In this document: one piece after another, positions 1 to 12,900 of the stretch
Position numbering within the stretch: position 1 is the first letter of the stretch
Layout: each line of letters opens with the position of its first letter
From: Archilochus colubris
Taxonomy: Eukaryota > Chordata > Aves > Apodiformes > Trochilidae
Assembly (NCBI GenBank): GCA_023079485.1
Contig: CM041090.1
Span: forward strand, 434,001-498,000
Reading direction: 5' to 3'
DNA: 64,000 bases
Notes under the pieces: generated by a model
What the model was told of the DNA's origin: nothing
The model's database searches: none
Seen by the model: the letters and a program-made list of their open reading frames with translations, nothing else
Translations under genes and position numbers: made by a program

Positions 1-825
<825 letters not shown>

Positions 826-925
826 NNNNNNNNNNNNNNNNNNNNNNNNNNNNNNNNNNNNNNNNNNNNNNNNNNNNNNNNNNNNNNNNNNNNNNNNNNN
901 NNNNNNNNNNNNNNNNNNNNNNNNN
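826..925. other. Assembly gap (100 N)
   Basis: Exactly 100 N, the conventional placeholder for a gap of unknown size. It separates mitochondrial from nuclear sequence, so the join is not supported by any sequence in the window. Confidence 0.99.
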
Positions 926-3815
926 CTTCACAGAATAGAACTATTAAATTTTAAAACTGCCGTTACTAAAACATTGAGGTAACAGTTTCAATGCTCAGAT
1001 GACAGAGGATGGAAGAGTTAAAGCTCATGCTTGCCCTTAGGTCAAAAAGGTTGCTTAAACAAGGTGCAAGCTTTCCTTTGGATGCCTCTACTAAACTCCA
1101 GAAATCACTGGCAGGGATCTACATAGCTGTGAACTGTCCAGAGCAAAGTAGCCATGACTCATATCCCTCTTCTGAGTAGCAGCATTGATCTGAGCAGGGC
1201 TAACTGTGACAAGAACCACCCTTCAGTACAAGTCCTGCTCTGAGAACAGAGCCTCCAGGCAGGCAGTCTGGCAGCACAGCCACTGCTAGTCACCCAGGAT
1301 TGTCACAGTGTGAGTCCTCTGGTGTCAATGTGACAAAACACATCCACACCTGGTGCAGAGAAGGTTACATTCCAGCAAGGTTACTGCCCTGGCCCTGCAG
1401 GATGCAAACATCTGGAGGCTGCAGCAATGGTGGAAAGTTAGGTGATTTTTGGCTTTATACAATGAGGATCTTCATTTACACGACCTCTTTGCTACCAGAC
1501 ATCATTTTCTTCAACAGGTTTCTGCCCCACTATTGCTATCACACTGAATACGTGCAAGTAAGGGCAGTGGTACTGAATGAAATGTCCCCTACCAGGTAGG
1601 ATAAGTTCAAAGCATACAATCAGTGCAAAAGAGAGACAAAAAGCTGAAAGCATCCATGCAGAAGAATGAACTATTGTTGAACAGCAAGGTTCTGGAAAGG
1701 TACATAGCAGTTATTTTAGCAGAGGGAACTCCTTCTTCTACAACAGTAGACAATGGCCACATGATCCATAAATCAAACCCATAAATAAAAAGATCTGTTC
1801 TTGAAATAATTCTGGACACAGTCCAGAAAGTGGCACAGACCACATTGTCACAATTAAGCCTGTTGACTTAGCCAACTATCAAGCTCCTTACATCTTTTAT
1901 AATAGCTGAGCTTCAGAAGAATGATGGTTGGTCTGCTGTGGCCCTTCAGTGAGGTAGAAAGCTGGGCAGGCTATAGCAATCCCTTGTAATTCAGCTTTTT
2001 GGACACACCTGCTTACATGACTCTCAAGGCAAGGTTATTTTCAAAAGGAAGCATTCCCTGCCAGAAATCAAATCAGGAGGCAGCATAACACAGTGATGGC
2101 TGCTAACAGTTAATATCTACAAACCCAAGATCACTGATCAGTAATTACAACATCAAAATGAAACTTCTAAGTCTCTACTAATTTCTTATTTAAGCAAAAT
2201 CCTCTTAAACTAGCAAAAAACCTCTGGATTTGACTTGCAAAATCAGATAAGGTTTTCTGGGACCTCCTTCTCCTTTTCCTCTCCCTCCTACACTCCAAAT
2301 AAATCAGACACACAAGTACATCTATGGCCATACATCTTCTCCCCCTGACTCTGGACCATTCAGGAAAGGCTGCTGATTAGATCTGAGCAGGGGATGAGCC
2401 CTGCTCAGGCGTGGGTGCTGCAAAAGAGCCAGACAGAGGCATCTCAAGATCAAGGGTTCTGTCTACCTGACAAAGCATCTGTCCCAGAACAGAGCAGATG
2501 TAGTGCTGCTATTAGTGTCATCTCATGGCCCCACTCTGAAGCTGCAGGAGACAGAAATAAGGTTCAACTTAATAATGGGGCCTCACATTCCTCAGCTTCA
2601 AAGCACATAAAAGCTTTTTAATTGAGCACACAGGGGTTTTTGATAACCATCACCAAAAATCAAACTTATAGCCTTTCTGCCAAAGAACTAAAATAACTGA
2701 GTTTTCACAGAAGAGGTATCATACCTGATTCCCACTCCTCCCTTCCCCGAAATAAAGGCATAATAAAATATTTAATACAAAACAAAGCATATATTTCAAT
2801 CCATTAAAAAACTACTGAGTCCTTTGCTCATCCCTACAAAGCAGAACCCAGGGTGCAAGCTAAGGATTACCTACAAGCCAAACACCAGAGCAGTGTAAAT
2901 AGATGCATTTTACCAGACAAATGAACACTGTGAAACACAGACCAGGCTCATACAAGCACAACCAAGGACATCAAGCTGACATTACACAGGTTATTGCACA
3001 CCAGTAGGTAGTTTACTTCCCTACTCCTGCATCAGCTAGATTTTACAAGGGAAAAGACACTGGAACTCATGCTTAGGCCATGAGTTTGGCTCTATGGAAA
3101 AGTTATGGCAGGGTGCTTGTTGCTTTGCACTTCCCAGTAAACATGTCAAAGCCCAGAATTAGCTGCCCAGAATAACTCCCTCAGTATGTGCCAAGAGGAG
3201 CCTCTTTTTTTCCTCTCAAGATCATGCAAAAAGCTACCAAAAAACCCACAAAACAAAACCCAAAAAACCAACCCAAACACCAAACTGCTCTGGTAGCAAG
3301 TCTTGTAATATTTACACGCTGGAGTCTCTATTAATTTGAGCAGTTCCTACCATTCTAGCATGGTAAAAGGGTGTTAAGTGACAAAATGACTCCAGCCTAC
3401 TGTTTCTAGAAATGCTGCAGTGATGGATGTAGTTACATTGGGTGATCCCAGGGGCTGACACAAATGGAGCACAAGTCTGTGTACAGCTAGGAGCAACCTC
3501 GTCTCAGCTCACACCAGGGAACTTTTTTTTTTCTGTATTTTAGTATCTGTGACACTCCTGGAGAAGTAGTGCTATAAAAATGCCCACACTTAATTGTCCC
3601 TTTCCAATACTGCACCAGCAGCACTTGACTGCCTGGGCATTTTATTACCTTTCTCTCACCCCAGCTGAAATATATCTCTACAGAACAGATGGATATATAT
3701 GGACATAGAAACTGAAGCTCACACTCTGCACAGATCAGTCCAGGAGAAGGAGGAAGATGTTGAAGGAAACCCTTCAGCAGGCAGGCACAGCCATGCTCTC
3801 AGAGCTGTCCCTGTT
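926..3815. other. Non-coding sequence, no recognisable gene
   Basis: Only short, mutually overlapping open frames without recognisable domains or exon-like splice sites. There is an A/C-rich low-complexity stretch at about 3,232-3,290. I see no identifiable transposon here. Confidence 0.6.
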
Positions 3816-4119
3816 GATGGGACAGCCCACATGGAAGCTGTGGTGCAGTTGTTGATGGGACAGCCTCCATGGAAGCTGTGGTGCAGTTGTTGATGGGACA
3901 GCCCCCATGGAAGCAGTGGTGCAGTTGTTGATAGGACAGCCCCCATGGAAGCTGTGGTGCAGTTGTTGATGGGACAGCCCCCATGGAAGCTGTGGTGCAG
4001 TTGTTGATGGGACAGCTTCCATGGAAGCTGTGGTGCAGTTGTTGATGGGACAGCCCCCATGGAAGCTGTGGTGCAGTTGTTGATGGGACAGCCTCCATGG
4101 AAGCTGTGGTGCAGTTGTT
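3816..4119. repeat. 38-bp minisatellite, 8 exact-length copies
   Basis: Eight consecutive units begin at 3816, 3854, 3892, 3930, 3968, 4006, 4044 and 4082 and end at 4119 (304 = 8 x 38), with no length variation. The unit starts GATGGGACAGCCCCCATGG and ends GTGCAGTTGTT. Copies differ by a few substitutions: CCCACATGG in the first, TTCCATGG in the sixth, GATAGGAC in the fourth. Because 38 is not a multiple of 3 and the unit lacks stop codons on the minus strand, all three minus frames stay open. These open frames are a by-product of the repeat, not evidence of a gene. Confidence 0.97.
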
Positions 4120-4399
4120 CTTCCATTCCCAAGCATGTCTGCATGGTTCAGCTCCCTCGGGCTAAGGGACAGCAAGTGATACCCTTTTCATTCTTTTTAT
4201 CCCCCCAGAAATGTAGCCATTTTTTACACTGGGAAAACAAAACCTGGTATTTAGGCTGATACATAAATTAGTGGTGGTCATTCTCCTGCTGAAAAAACAG
4301 TATTATCTGCTCTGATATAGTTGAGGAGGTTTTTTTTTCTTCTCATATATATTATACTGTTGTTTTCCAGGACATACTAGTGGCCAGTTCACATAGGTG
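4120..4399. other. Short non-coding stretch
   Basis: Nothing recognised apart from a run of T at about 4,331-4,339. Confidence 0.5.
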
Positions 4400-4595
4400 A
4401 TAGCAGGGACCTCTGGAGGTTATCTAGTCCTCAACCCCTCTTCATCCAGGGCCATCTAGAGCCAGTTGCCTAGGACCACATTAATTGTCTTCTGAATATC
4501 TGGAGGATATCCAGGGAGAAAGGATGGTGTCTCCACAATCCTTCTGGGCAACCAGTGCCAATGCTCAGCCACCCTCAAAGTAAAAAAAAGTAAAG
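4400..4595 (-). mobile_element. CR1 LINE 3' fragment (diverged)
   Basis: Read on the plus strand it follows the reverse complement of a CR1 3' region: GGGACCTCTGGAGGTTATCT, then a 'CCAGGGCCATCTAGAGCC' block, 'TGAATATCTGGAGGATATCC', and a 'CTGGGCAACCAGTGCCAATG' block. Substitutions throughout indicate an older copy. CR1 is the main avian non-LTR retrotransposon, and copies are usually 5'-truncated, as here. Confidence 0.85.
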
Positions 4596-6221
4596 ACTGT
4601 CACCCTGTGTACAAACCACACTGGGAGCTCATTATAGCACTGTGCTGGCAAGGATTTATGGCAAAAAGTCAGTCATGACCTTTTGGAAGTCTGTGCACAC
4701 TTAGAGGCAGATCTTCAAACATGCCTTTTTATTGCATTTAGAGGTATTTTTAAACACAATTAAGTGCTTGAATACCAGTGCACATCTGAAAACACCATTC
4801 AGTCTCGATGGCCCCAAATTGAGAGGGCAAGTACTTCCAAGTGTCTACTTCACACCCTTGATTTTATGCCTATGATGTGAAAGGCCCAGTGAGGAGGCTG
4901 AATGTCCTTTCTTTGAGGTTTAGGAGGCTGAGGGAAACAATGAAATTGAGTTACGAGGTCACCTACTAGGTGACTCCCCTGCCTGTTCCATGAGACAGGA
5001 GAAAACCTAAAGCAGCCACCCAACAGCTTGTGGGGTTGCAATAGGCATTAAACACCTCTGCTGCAGCCCTCAAGGTTTTCATCACTGTCTTGCTGGTTTA
5101 TAAAGAGCATCAGAGACCATTTGGGGAGGGGGGGAGGCAAAAAAAAATTATTCCAACACTGTGAGGAAAACGTCTTGTCAGTAAAAGACATTTTATGTCC
5201 TGCCTGTGGCAGCACACAGGGTGCATTATTTACTGCTCCTGCTTCACTGACTTACTGTACTTCTGGTTCAGGTGCCACCATCAGAGTGCAACTTATCACC
5301 TCACAACATCCTAGAGGAAAGATGACAGTGGAAACTCGTAACACTTCTTTAGCACTCTGGTGACAGATCTGCAGCAGCTACAATTAGAGACCCCAGGATT
5401 TGCTGTCAACGTTGCATTTGTGATTCCGAGCCCGTAGTTATTTGTACACAGAAGCAGGCTAAGGGGTAAATAAGAGGGGAAAGCTATTGTAGTCATAATG
5501 CACTCTCTAGATCCAGAATTAGTTAAGAAAAATACAAGTTTCCTGACAGAACACTCATTTGAGGCAAACAGAACAAACCATGCAACATGACAAGCACTCA
5601 GGCAAGGAGCGCTTCCCTGGCTGGCTCCTGGGCAGCTACTGGCCCAGCCACACTGGATGCTAACCCCAGCAGATAGGCAACACACTGCCCACATCCTCTG
5701 GAAATGGACCCACTTCTTCCTTCTCCTCCTAGGAGAAAAAATACTTTGTTTGCCTGAATATTGAAGAAAAAAAAAAATTTACTAAACATGCCACATGGCA
5801 TAAACAGAACTTAGAAGCTCTCCACAACTCCACTCAGATGGTCTCTTTCCAGGCCCAGTGAGAAAGAAAATACTTAACAAGTGAATAGAAGCAGAAACAA
5901 CAAACACAGGGCAGTGAGAGACTGGGCAGAAAACAGGGAGGGGAGAGGAGGAGGAACAGGCTACACTTCAGAAATCATCTTTACCAATGAAGTAGGGAAT
6001 GAGCAGTTGTCATTCGTCTCATTGGACTGGAGACTTCGAAGCTCCTCTGTGCAAATGGGCAAAAAAACAGTGTAGTTAGAAAAAGCTCTTGCTTAGTCCA
6101 GTTAGCACAGCTGTCACTAACCTCAGAGCTCAGCCAGAGCCAGAAGAGGTGTCTGATCCATACCTCAAGGACTGCAGCTCCATTGTTCTCCTTGTGAACA
6201 TTATTTCTTAACATTTTGTCC
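4596..6221. other. Non-coding sequence, no recognisable gene
   Basis: Open frames here are short and overlap on both strands without domain motifs. There are homopolymer A runs at about 5,140 and 5,765. No identified repeat. Confidence 0.5.
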
Positions 6222-6510
6222 AACCCAGTTTTAAATTACACGAATGATGGCATTTCCACAACTTCCCATAGAGACTATGCCATGATGTAATTTATCTCAG
6301 AGGTTTTTGCTGTCTTCCTTATATTTAGAATTAAATTAAGAAAATTTATGCTGCTGGTTCTCATTATCCTGTCCTTGGAGCACTCTCAACCATTCTCCTT
6401 TCCTGTCTTAGATTTACATGCTTCAGATACTTGTAAATAGCTGTTCTCCTCCACAGCTATTCTTTGGCCAAAGCACACAAATTTATTTTAATCTTTATAA
6501 ATTAGCCCAG
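6222..6510 (-). mobile_element. Ancient CR1-like LINE remnant
   Basis: The order of blocks on the plus strand resembles the reverse complement of an old CR1/L3-type 3' region: TTTTGTCCAACCCAGTTTTA, ATGATGGCATTTCCACAACT, CCATAGAGACTATGCC, then TTCAGATACTTGTAAATAGC. Heavily diverged, so both identity and limits are approximate. Confidence 0.45.
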
Positions 6511-9475
6511 GCTGCCCTCCAATAACTTATCTTGCCCGCTTCTTGGTTCTCCATCTTCAAGGCAGCTGGAGCAGCAGGATACCTGGCAGCATCATACCTC
6601 ACTGCCCATCCCCATCAAAACGAGCAGCAGATCTGCTCTTCTTGGTGCAGGCAAGCCAAGCCTGGGCAGTGAAGTCTCACCCTTCAGCTCTGCCATGCAA
6701 CACGTTTTCATAAGGTATTGGAGTGCTGTGAGGATGAGATCTAGATGGTTATATACCAGCTTGCTGTGTTGCTCCCTGTTTGCTGTCTCCCCAGCACAGC
6801 GAGGCTTTTATGAGGAGTGCCCTGATGACTGGTACACTTAGAGGGAAAGCAAAGATTTCCAGAGTTCCAACCAAAAAGTCAGGGACTCCTGCTGGGAGGA
6901 GGGAAATCCACTGTAATGTGCTCACTGCTTCTGAAGATCTGAGCACAGCAGGAGGCATGAAAAATGCACCGAGCTATGGGCTAGCCTCAAAATCCCTCCA
7001 ACTTCAGTTGGAAGGTGACAAAACCTTATGTAAATTCACCCATTTGAATACAGTTGTCAAATAAGATTTCACCCTCACCCCTTGCAGACACATTTCCCCA
7101 TGTATACCTTACTGACAATTTAGGTAGCTTAATTCTTCCATTTTTTCCATCTGCTAATTCTGCAATGGCTTTTAAAAAAAAAAAAAAACCTTCACATCTA
7201 CCATGATTAATTCATTCTTTATATGTCCAGGCTGTTTATTGCTCTTTGTTCAGTTATGCACTAGCTGTTTACAGATCCTCTCTTAATATTAGCTCTGTTA
7301 TTTGCTAGAGACTCAAGTCATACTCACCATATGGTAATTGCAGAGATGCCGTGGACAGCAAACAGTGGAAGCTGAACTGCTATGGCAATTACAGTAAGTG
7401 GCAGCAGTCTCCAGGCTATCTGCCTTCTTCCCCCACCCTCTGGCAGCTTTCCTTGTGGGCAATATAAAGCCATGAGCCACTCTGATAGCACAGAAAGGCA
7501 GAGATTTGCTCTTCACTAGGGCATTACCACACAGGATTATTCACCCTTTTCCTTTCAGTCTGTGTTTCAGCTGCAAGTCTGCCCTCCCTGGCTGCTTGTC
7601 CCACTCTGTTCTGTCAAGGGCAGGTGATCTGAAGTATCATCTGGAGTTAGTCACCCTCAATACCATATATACTCTCTCAGTGTTACTACAGCACTAACTT
7701 CTTCCTCTGCCCCATCCATGGGGTCTGAATTCATCTCAGGTGTTTCACTGGGGGAGTTGCAAAGGACCAGATTTCACAGGGTAGTTAGAAGCCTAATGGA
7801 GCAGCTCTTTAATCCACTTGGGTACCTTGACCCCATTCAAGTCACAGATTTTCCACTGAACACCTAAACACTATTTAAAACCTCTGAGGAAAGCCAAAGA
7901 GATGACTATAAGAGGCTATCGCTGTCTTCTCCAAAGAAAGATAAGGACATTTATTTCTTGGTTCCTGCTAAAAGTACTGGGCAGGTCCCACATCCAGAAG
8001 ACATAGGGCTAAGCTGGGTAAAGACATGACTTCATCCTTCAAGAAGATTAAAAAATTCAAGATTACCTATACATGTATGCCAGCCTGGGAACAGTGCATA
8101 CAACAAAGCCCCTTGTCTGAAAAGAATGAGTCTCCTCTCTTGCCATTTCTAACATGCCTGCAATGGTACTCTCCCAGTTACCATCAGCCAGCAAGCCTTA
8201 ATTTAGATATCAGTGACGAACACTTGAAAACTGGACAGAGGGCATGATGTGTCAGAACAAATTCCTAACAAAGTACATAATAATCATGTTGTTGTTTATC
8301 TCTGAAGTAGAAGAAACAAGAACAACATTGCATTTGGAGCACTTCTTACATCAGCTTCCCTCCCCTGACCCTCCCCTCTAAAAGCCACCTTTTACACAAA
8401 GTCATCATAACAAATGATGGCTATCTCTCCAGCCCAGTCAAGTTGCATACCATCAGCTGAAGGCTGGCAAGAGACAGGAGAGAGAAGGTCCTTAGTACCA
8501 GATTTTCTCTGGCATAAATCAGCATAGGTCCAAGAAACCCAAGTCAGCAGAAACATGTTATTTTACTGGAAGAGCTGCCTGAGGAGATTTGGTAATATTT
8601 CATGTAACATAAATTCCAAAAGGAAAGATTCATCTATTTCCTTTTTGCAACTCACATCACACACATCAGCTGGGGGCCACCTTCCTGCTTCTTCCATACT
8701 GAGTGTATGTCCTGTCCATCCCACCCTGGTTCCTCCCTCCTCCATGCTGGCTCTGGATTTGCTACAACTAGTCCTGCCAACAGGAGAAGCTGAGTCATGG
8801 GAGGTGACCATGTCAGCCAAGTGCACTGAAAAGAGAAGGAGAAAACCCTTTCCTCCACAGCCCCAGACCACAGGAAACAAGGTCTGGAGGGTCTCTTCTG
8901 CACCTTGTGCCCAGATCAGCATCCTGAAGTGCCTCATCCTGGAAGCACAACGGCAGGAGTCACTGGATTAAGGTAGGTGCTTGGTTAACATGCTTATCCC
9001 ATTCAGCCACTCGGTGTACAATCTATGTAAGAGAGAAGACAGCCTCTATCTTGCCACTGGGAGGCACAGCCTCTGCTACAGATGCTAGCAGTCCCACATC
9101 TCCATCAGTTTTACTTAGGAGCTCAGATTCTACTTCAGGCACTGCAGAAATTCTCTTTCCTTCCCTTTCTGCAACGAGAAGATTAAAACAGATGTGCTCT
9201 ACTTGCTTTGAACTCCAAGTCTCTCCTACGACAAGGCTAAGGTAAGAAAATTGCAGGGTCCCTCTTCTGCTGGTAGCTCTGGTGTAGGACTGACTCAAGC
9301 AACAGCCTTACAAAGGAATGGCCAGCCTCTTTTCACAGCATTCCCCCATACCCTGCCCCAGCCCCCTTTCCTTTCAGCCCAGAAATCTCTCCTGCCAAGC
9401 CCCAAACCCAGCCCTGCCTGCCACAACAGGATGACAGTAACTCCTGTTATCTGGAAAACCTGTCACAAGTAGGAT
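6511..9475. other. Non-coding sequence, no recognisable gene
   Basis: No open frame with recognisable protein content. A poly-A run lies at about 7,171-7,186. The overlapping frames at 8,555-8,971 lie on both strands at once and carry no motif I recognise. Confidence 0.5.
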
Positions 9476-9948
9476 GTGCTCCAGAAAGGACATTGAGCTA
9501 CTAGAGTGTGTCCGAAGAAGGGCAACAAAGATGATGAAAAGTTTGGAGCATAGGTCTTATGAAGAGCTGTGGCTGTTTAGCCTGGAGAGAAGGTGGCTGA
9601 GGGGTGACCTTATCACTCTCTACAGCCACCTGAAAGGAGGCTGAAAAAAGTTGGGATCTGTCTGTTCAGTGAAGTTAAAAGTGACAGGACGAGAGGTAAT
9701 GGCCTCAAGTTGTGCCAGGGGAGATTTAGATTGGATGTTAGGAAGAATTTCTTCATTGAAAGGATTATCAGGCATTGGAACAGGCTGTCCAGGGCAGCGA
9801 TGGAGTCACCGTCCCTGGAGGTGTTTAAGTCATGTAGACATAGTACTTATGGATAAGTTAGTGAAGGTCTTGTCAGTGTTAAACTAATGGTTGGACTTGA
9901 TGGTCTTGAAGATCTTTTCCAGATAGGGTAATTCTGTGGTTCTATGAA
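9476..9948 (+). mobile_element. CR1 LINE 3' fragment
   Basis: The plus strand follows the end of CR1 ORF2 and its 3' UTR: AAGGGCAACAAAGATGATG, GGCCTCAAGTTGTGCCAGGG, CATTGGAACAGGCTGTCC, GGTTGGACTTGATGGTCTTG, ending in a TTCTGTGGTTCTATGA tail. The reading frame is broken. 5'-truncated. Confidence 0.95.
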
Positions 9949-12900
9949 ATGACAGAAATAACCACTTCACCCACAACAGGAGAAACCATATCCAAACACC
10001 AGCAGGTGAGGAGCAGTGGGATGGAGGTGGTGTTCCCCTGGGCAGAGCCATCATTACTATTCTGTTTAGGTCTGTGAAACAAAAGGGGGGAAAGAAGAAC
10101 AAAAGGCCTTTGACAAAAGGATGGTTACTTTTAAAGACACACAAAGCCTTGGAATTTATCCATTTTGCTGTAGGAGCTCAATGAGTAGACATACAAATAA
10201 AAGTGGGTTTCAATGAATGCAAGCCCTGCATCCCAAGAAGCCCCCACTCTGCACTAGTCCTTCCTCTGCTTACTCTCCTTGCCCTCTGCTCTCCCTGCAA
10301 ACAAGTCTCTTCCCCTGGCTCTTCCTCCCACAGCACCTCCTGCACTCCTTCCCTTACCTGGCTATCAGTCATACAAGAGGCATACTAGATGTGCAAGGAA
10401 ACACTCAAACTATTCACAAGTTCACCAGTCAGGATCCACCCCTCTTCTTCCTCCAGAGCAAATTTCTAGCACTTAGCTTTCTGGCTTTTGTGAAACTCAG
10501 TGATGTGTTTGTAAAGTGAAAGCTGAAAAGGCCGCTCTAAACTGAGGATCTGCTTCTTGACTGGGGCAGCCTCTTGCTTTGGGGTAGGAGACAAGCCCAC
10601 ATGGGCCTGCAAAACAGGCAGAAAGCCACACACAGAGGATAAATGGGGGTTGAACATGTGACAGATGCTGTGAGAAGACCAGGAAAAACCAGAAGGCATG
10701 GAGCTGTGGGAAGCTCGGAGTTGGGGCAGTTACTGGAGAATCATGAAGAAATCAATATATTTAAGAAGGAAGCAAGGCAACAGGCAAGCCAGGACATTTT
10801 TGGGAGTGAGGTGGGTGCACCAAGTGCAGCTGAGCATCTTCTCACCTTCAATCTGCTGGTACAATGCCCCAGAGGGGAGGCAGCTCCACTGTGCTCTGAC
10901 AGTGAAGCTGAGCCTTCTGCCTGGCACATGAGCACAGGGCAGCCGAGGGGTAAAACTACCCACCTACTTCCAAGCAAACCCCAACACTGCCAGGAGAGAC
11001 AGACTTTATTTTTAGCTGGGACACCAGCAGGGTCACTGCTGGTGCTGCATTTCCTCAGAGAAGCCAGGGTTTCATGAAGTGTGCTGTGTGTGCTGGGTCA
11101 CTGCAGGGGAAACAGCTGTCAGGTCAGCTCTGGGGAGATGGATTATTTAAGTTAGAGAAAAGGAAACATTTACTAGAAGAAGTGAACCTGAAACTACTCT
11201 GGAAGGTTGAAACATAAGGAAAAAAATGATACTTAAAAGAGCAAAAGCAAGTAGTAATTTATGTGAGGGGCAACATCCAGAGCACCCATTTCCACGATGC
11301 TCGGGCAGAAGAATTCCCCATCACATCTAACTCCAGCAGCATCCCTTCTGCTTGCCTCCTAAAACCCAAGCTTTGAAAGGCTCATTCTTGCCTGGGGGCT
11401 GCCAAAATAAAAGAAGCAGCATATCATTACTTCTCACTGGGATCCTTTCCAAAAGAAAAGCACAGACAGAGAGACCCATTCTGCCTTGCACCTAGAAGAC
11501 CACACCACTGAGACATCCACCTCCCCCTGGTCTGCAGGTCCCCCCAGGGGGGTCCTCACTTAGCCTGGAGGCAGGCAGCTCCCCCAGGGCTCAGCTACTG
11601 GCTAAACAAGTGCAGGGCAGCAGCACAAACTTAGGCTGCTGCTGCCTCATGAGGACAAGGAGTCAGGTCCTTCCCTTCAAGTGGGTTTCATGGGTGCAAA
11701 CCTAATAGAACAGTTGGCACTGCTCCCACTTGCACTGCCAGGAATGCAGTCTGGAGGCTTCAGCATGGAGAGGTTATTGTTGATGAAGTGCTGAGTGCTA
11801 GTGTGAAGCTATCAAAGGACTTGAAGGAATTGAGAGCTGAAGAGTTCTCCTTTTATTCTCTTCCTGAGGAACCTCAGTCCATTTGGCATGTTGCATCTCA
11901 GAAATAGCTTGAAAGTAGACTCTAAGTTGTTTGTTTTGTTTTGTCTTTTAATTTATTTTTTTGCCTTATTATAATTTTTTTAACCAAGATCAGCCCCTGT
12001 GCATGTTCTTGGAAAATATTATATTAATTTTTTTTTCCTGCCGATTCTTGTGCCTCTTAATAGCCCGAGAAGTGCTTTGCAGACCCCATCACTCTAGGTT
12101 ATTTGCATCTAATTTGCATTCAAGACTATCCACCTCATCAAGAGAAGACTTCAAGGCTAAGCCTCCTCCAATCCAAGCCTAACTGCTGCAGGCAATTCAG
12201 GCAACAGCTTAACAAGTGGCATCATGGCCATGAATCAGGACCAGGAACAATGTGCTGGAAAAGCCATCCAAACCCCCCACCTGGCCACAGGTGCCACTGC
12301 ACCAGTGCCTGGCTAGGTGTGGAAAAGAGCAGGAACAAGCAGGCAGAGTGGGAAGGCTGTAAAGACCGAAGTAAAAATGACAAGTGTGTCAGGGCCATAA
12401 GCTGTATGGGCCTTGCTGTAGGTTTGTCTCTTGCAGCAGTGAATCCTGCAGCACCTCCTGGGCCATTTAACAGCCTTGTCCTGCTCCACAAAGGCAAACA
12501 CATCTTCATTTCCATGTGTCCAGACCAACATACGTGTTCAAGGTTCTCTGAGTAAGCCCAGCTGGAAGCATAGAAGAGGATGAAAGTGCTTATTAAGGTG
12601 AACATTAAGCTCAACATCAAGATATTTCTTCTCATTAAGAAAGGGCCACCTCAAGGGGTGGAGCCAATCTGAAAAGCTCCCTGTTTTATTATGACAGAAA
12701 ATCCTCATTGGAGAGTTTGGTTAGAAAACAAGATATAGTAAAAGAAATACTAAGAGCCCTAAAGCCTCCCTCTCTCCCATGATGTCAGTGCCAGAGACTT
12801 CGATGACAGCTCAGCTGGGTGATCAATGGTTCCACATGCAGATTTAAAGACAGAATTACCAGAAAATTGAGAGTTGAAGGAGCATGGGGGCATGATTATC

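Noticed and set aside
3719..4175. Three overlapping minus-strand ORFs with repeated peptides, and a possible CRISPR-like array
   Set aside because: They are the 38-bp minisatellite read in three phases. There are no unique spacers between repeats and no cas genes, and the genome is avian.
10643..11077. 144-codon plus-strand ORF, and the 150-codon ORF at 12,103-12,555
   Set aside because: Opposing frames of comparable length, no motifs and no exon borders.
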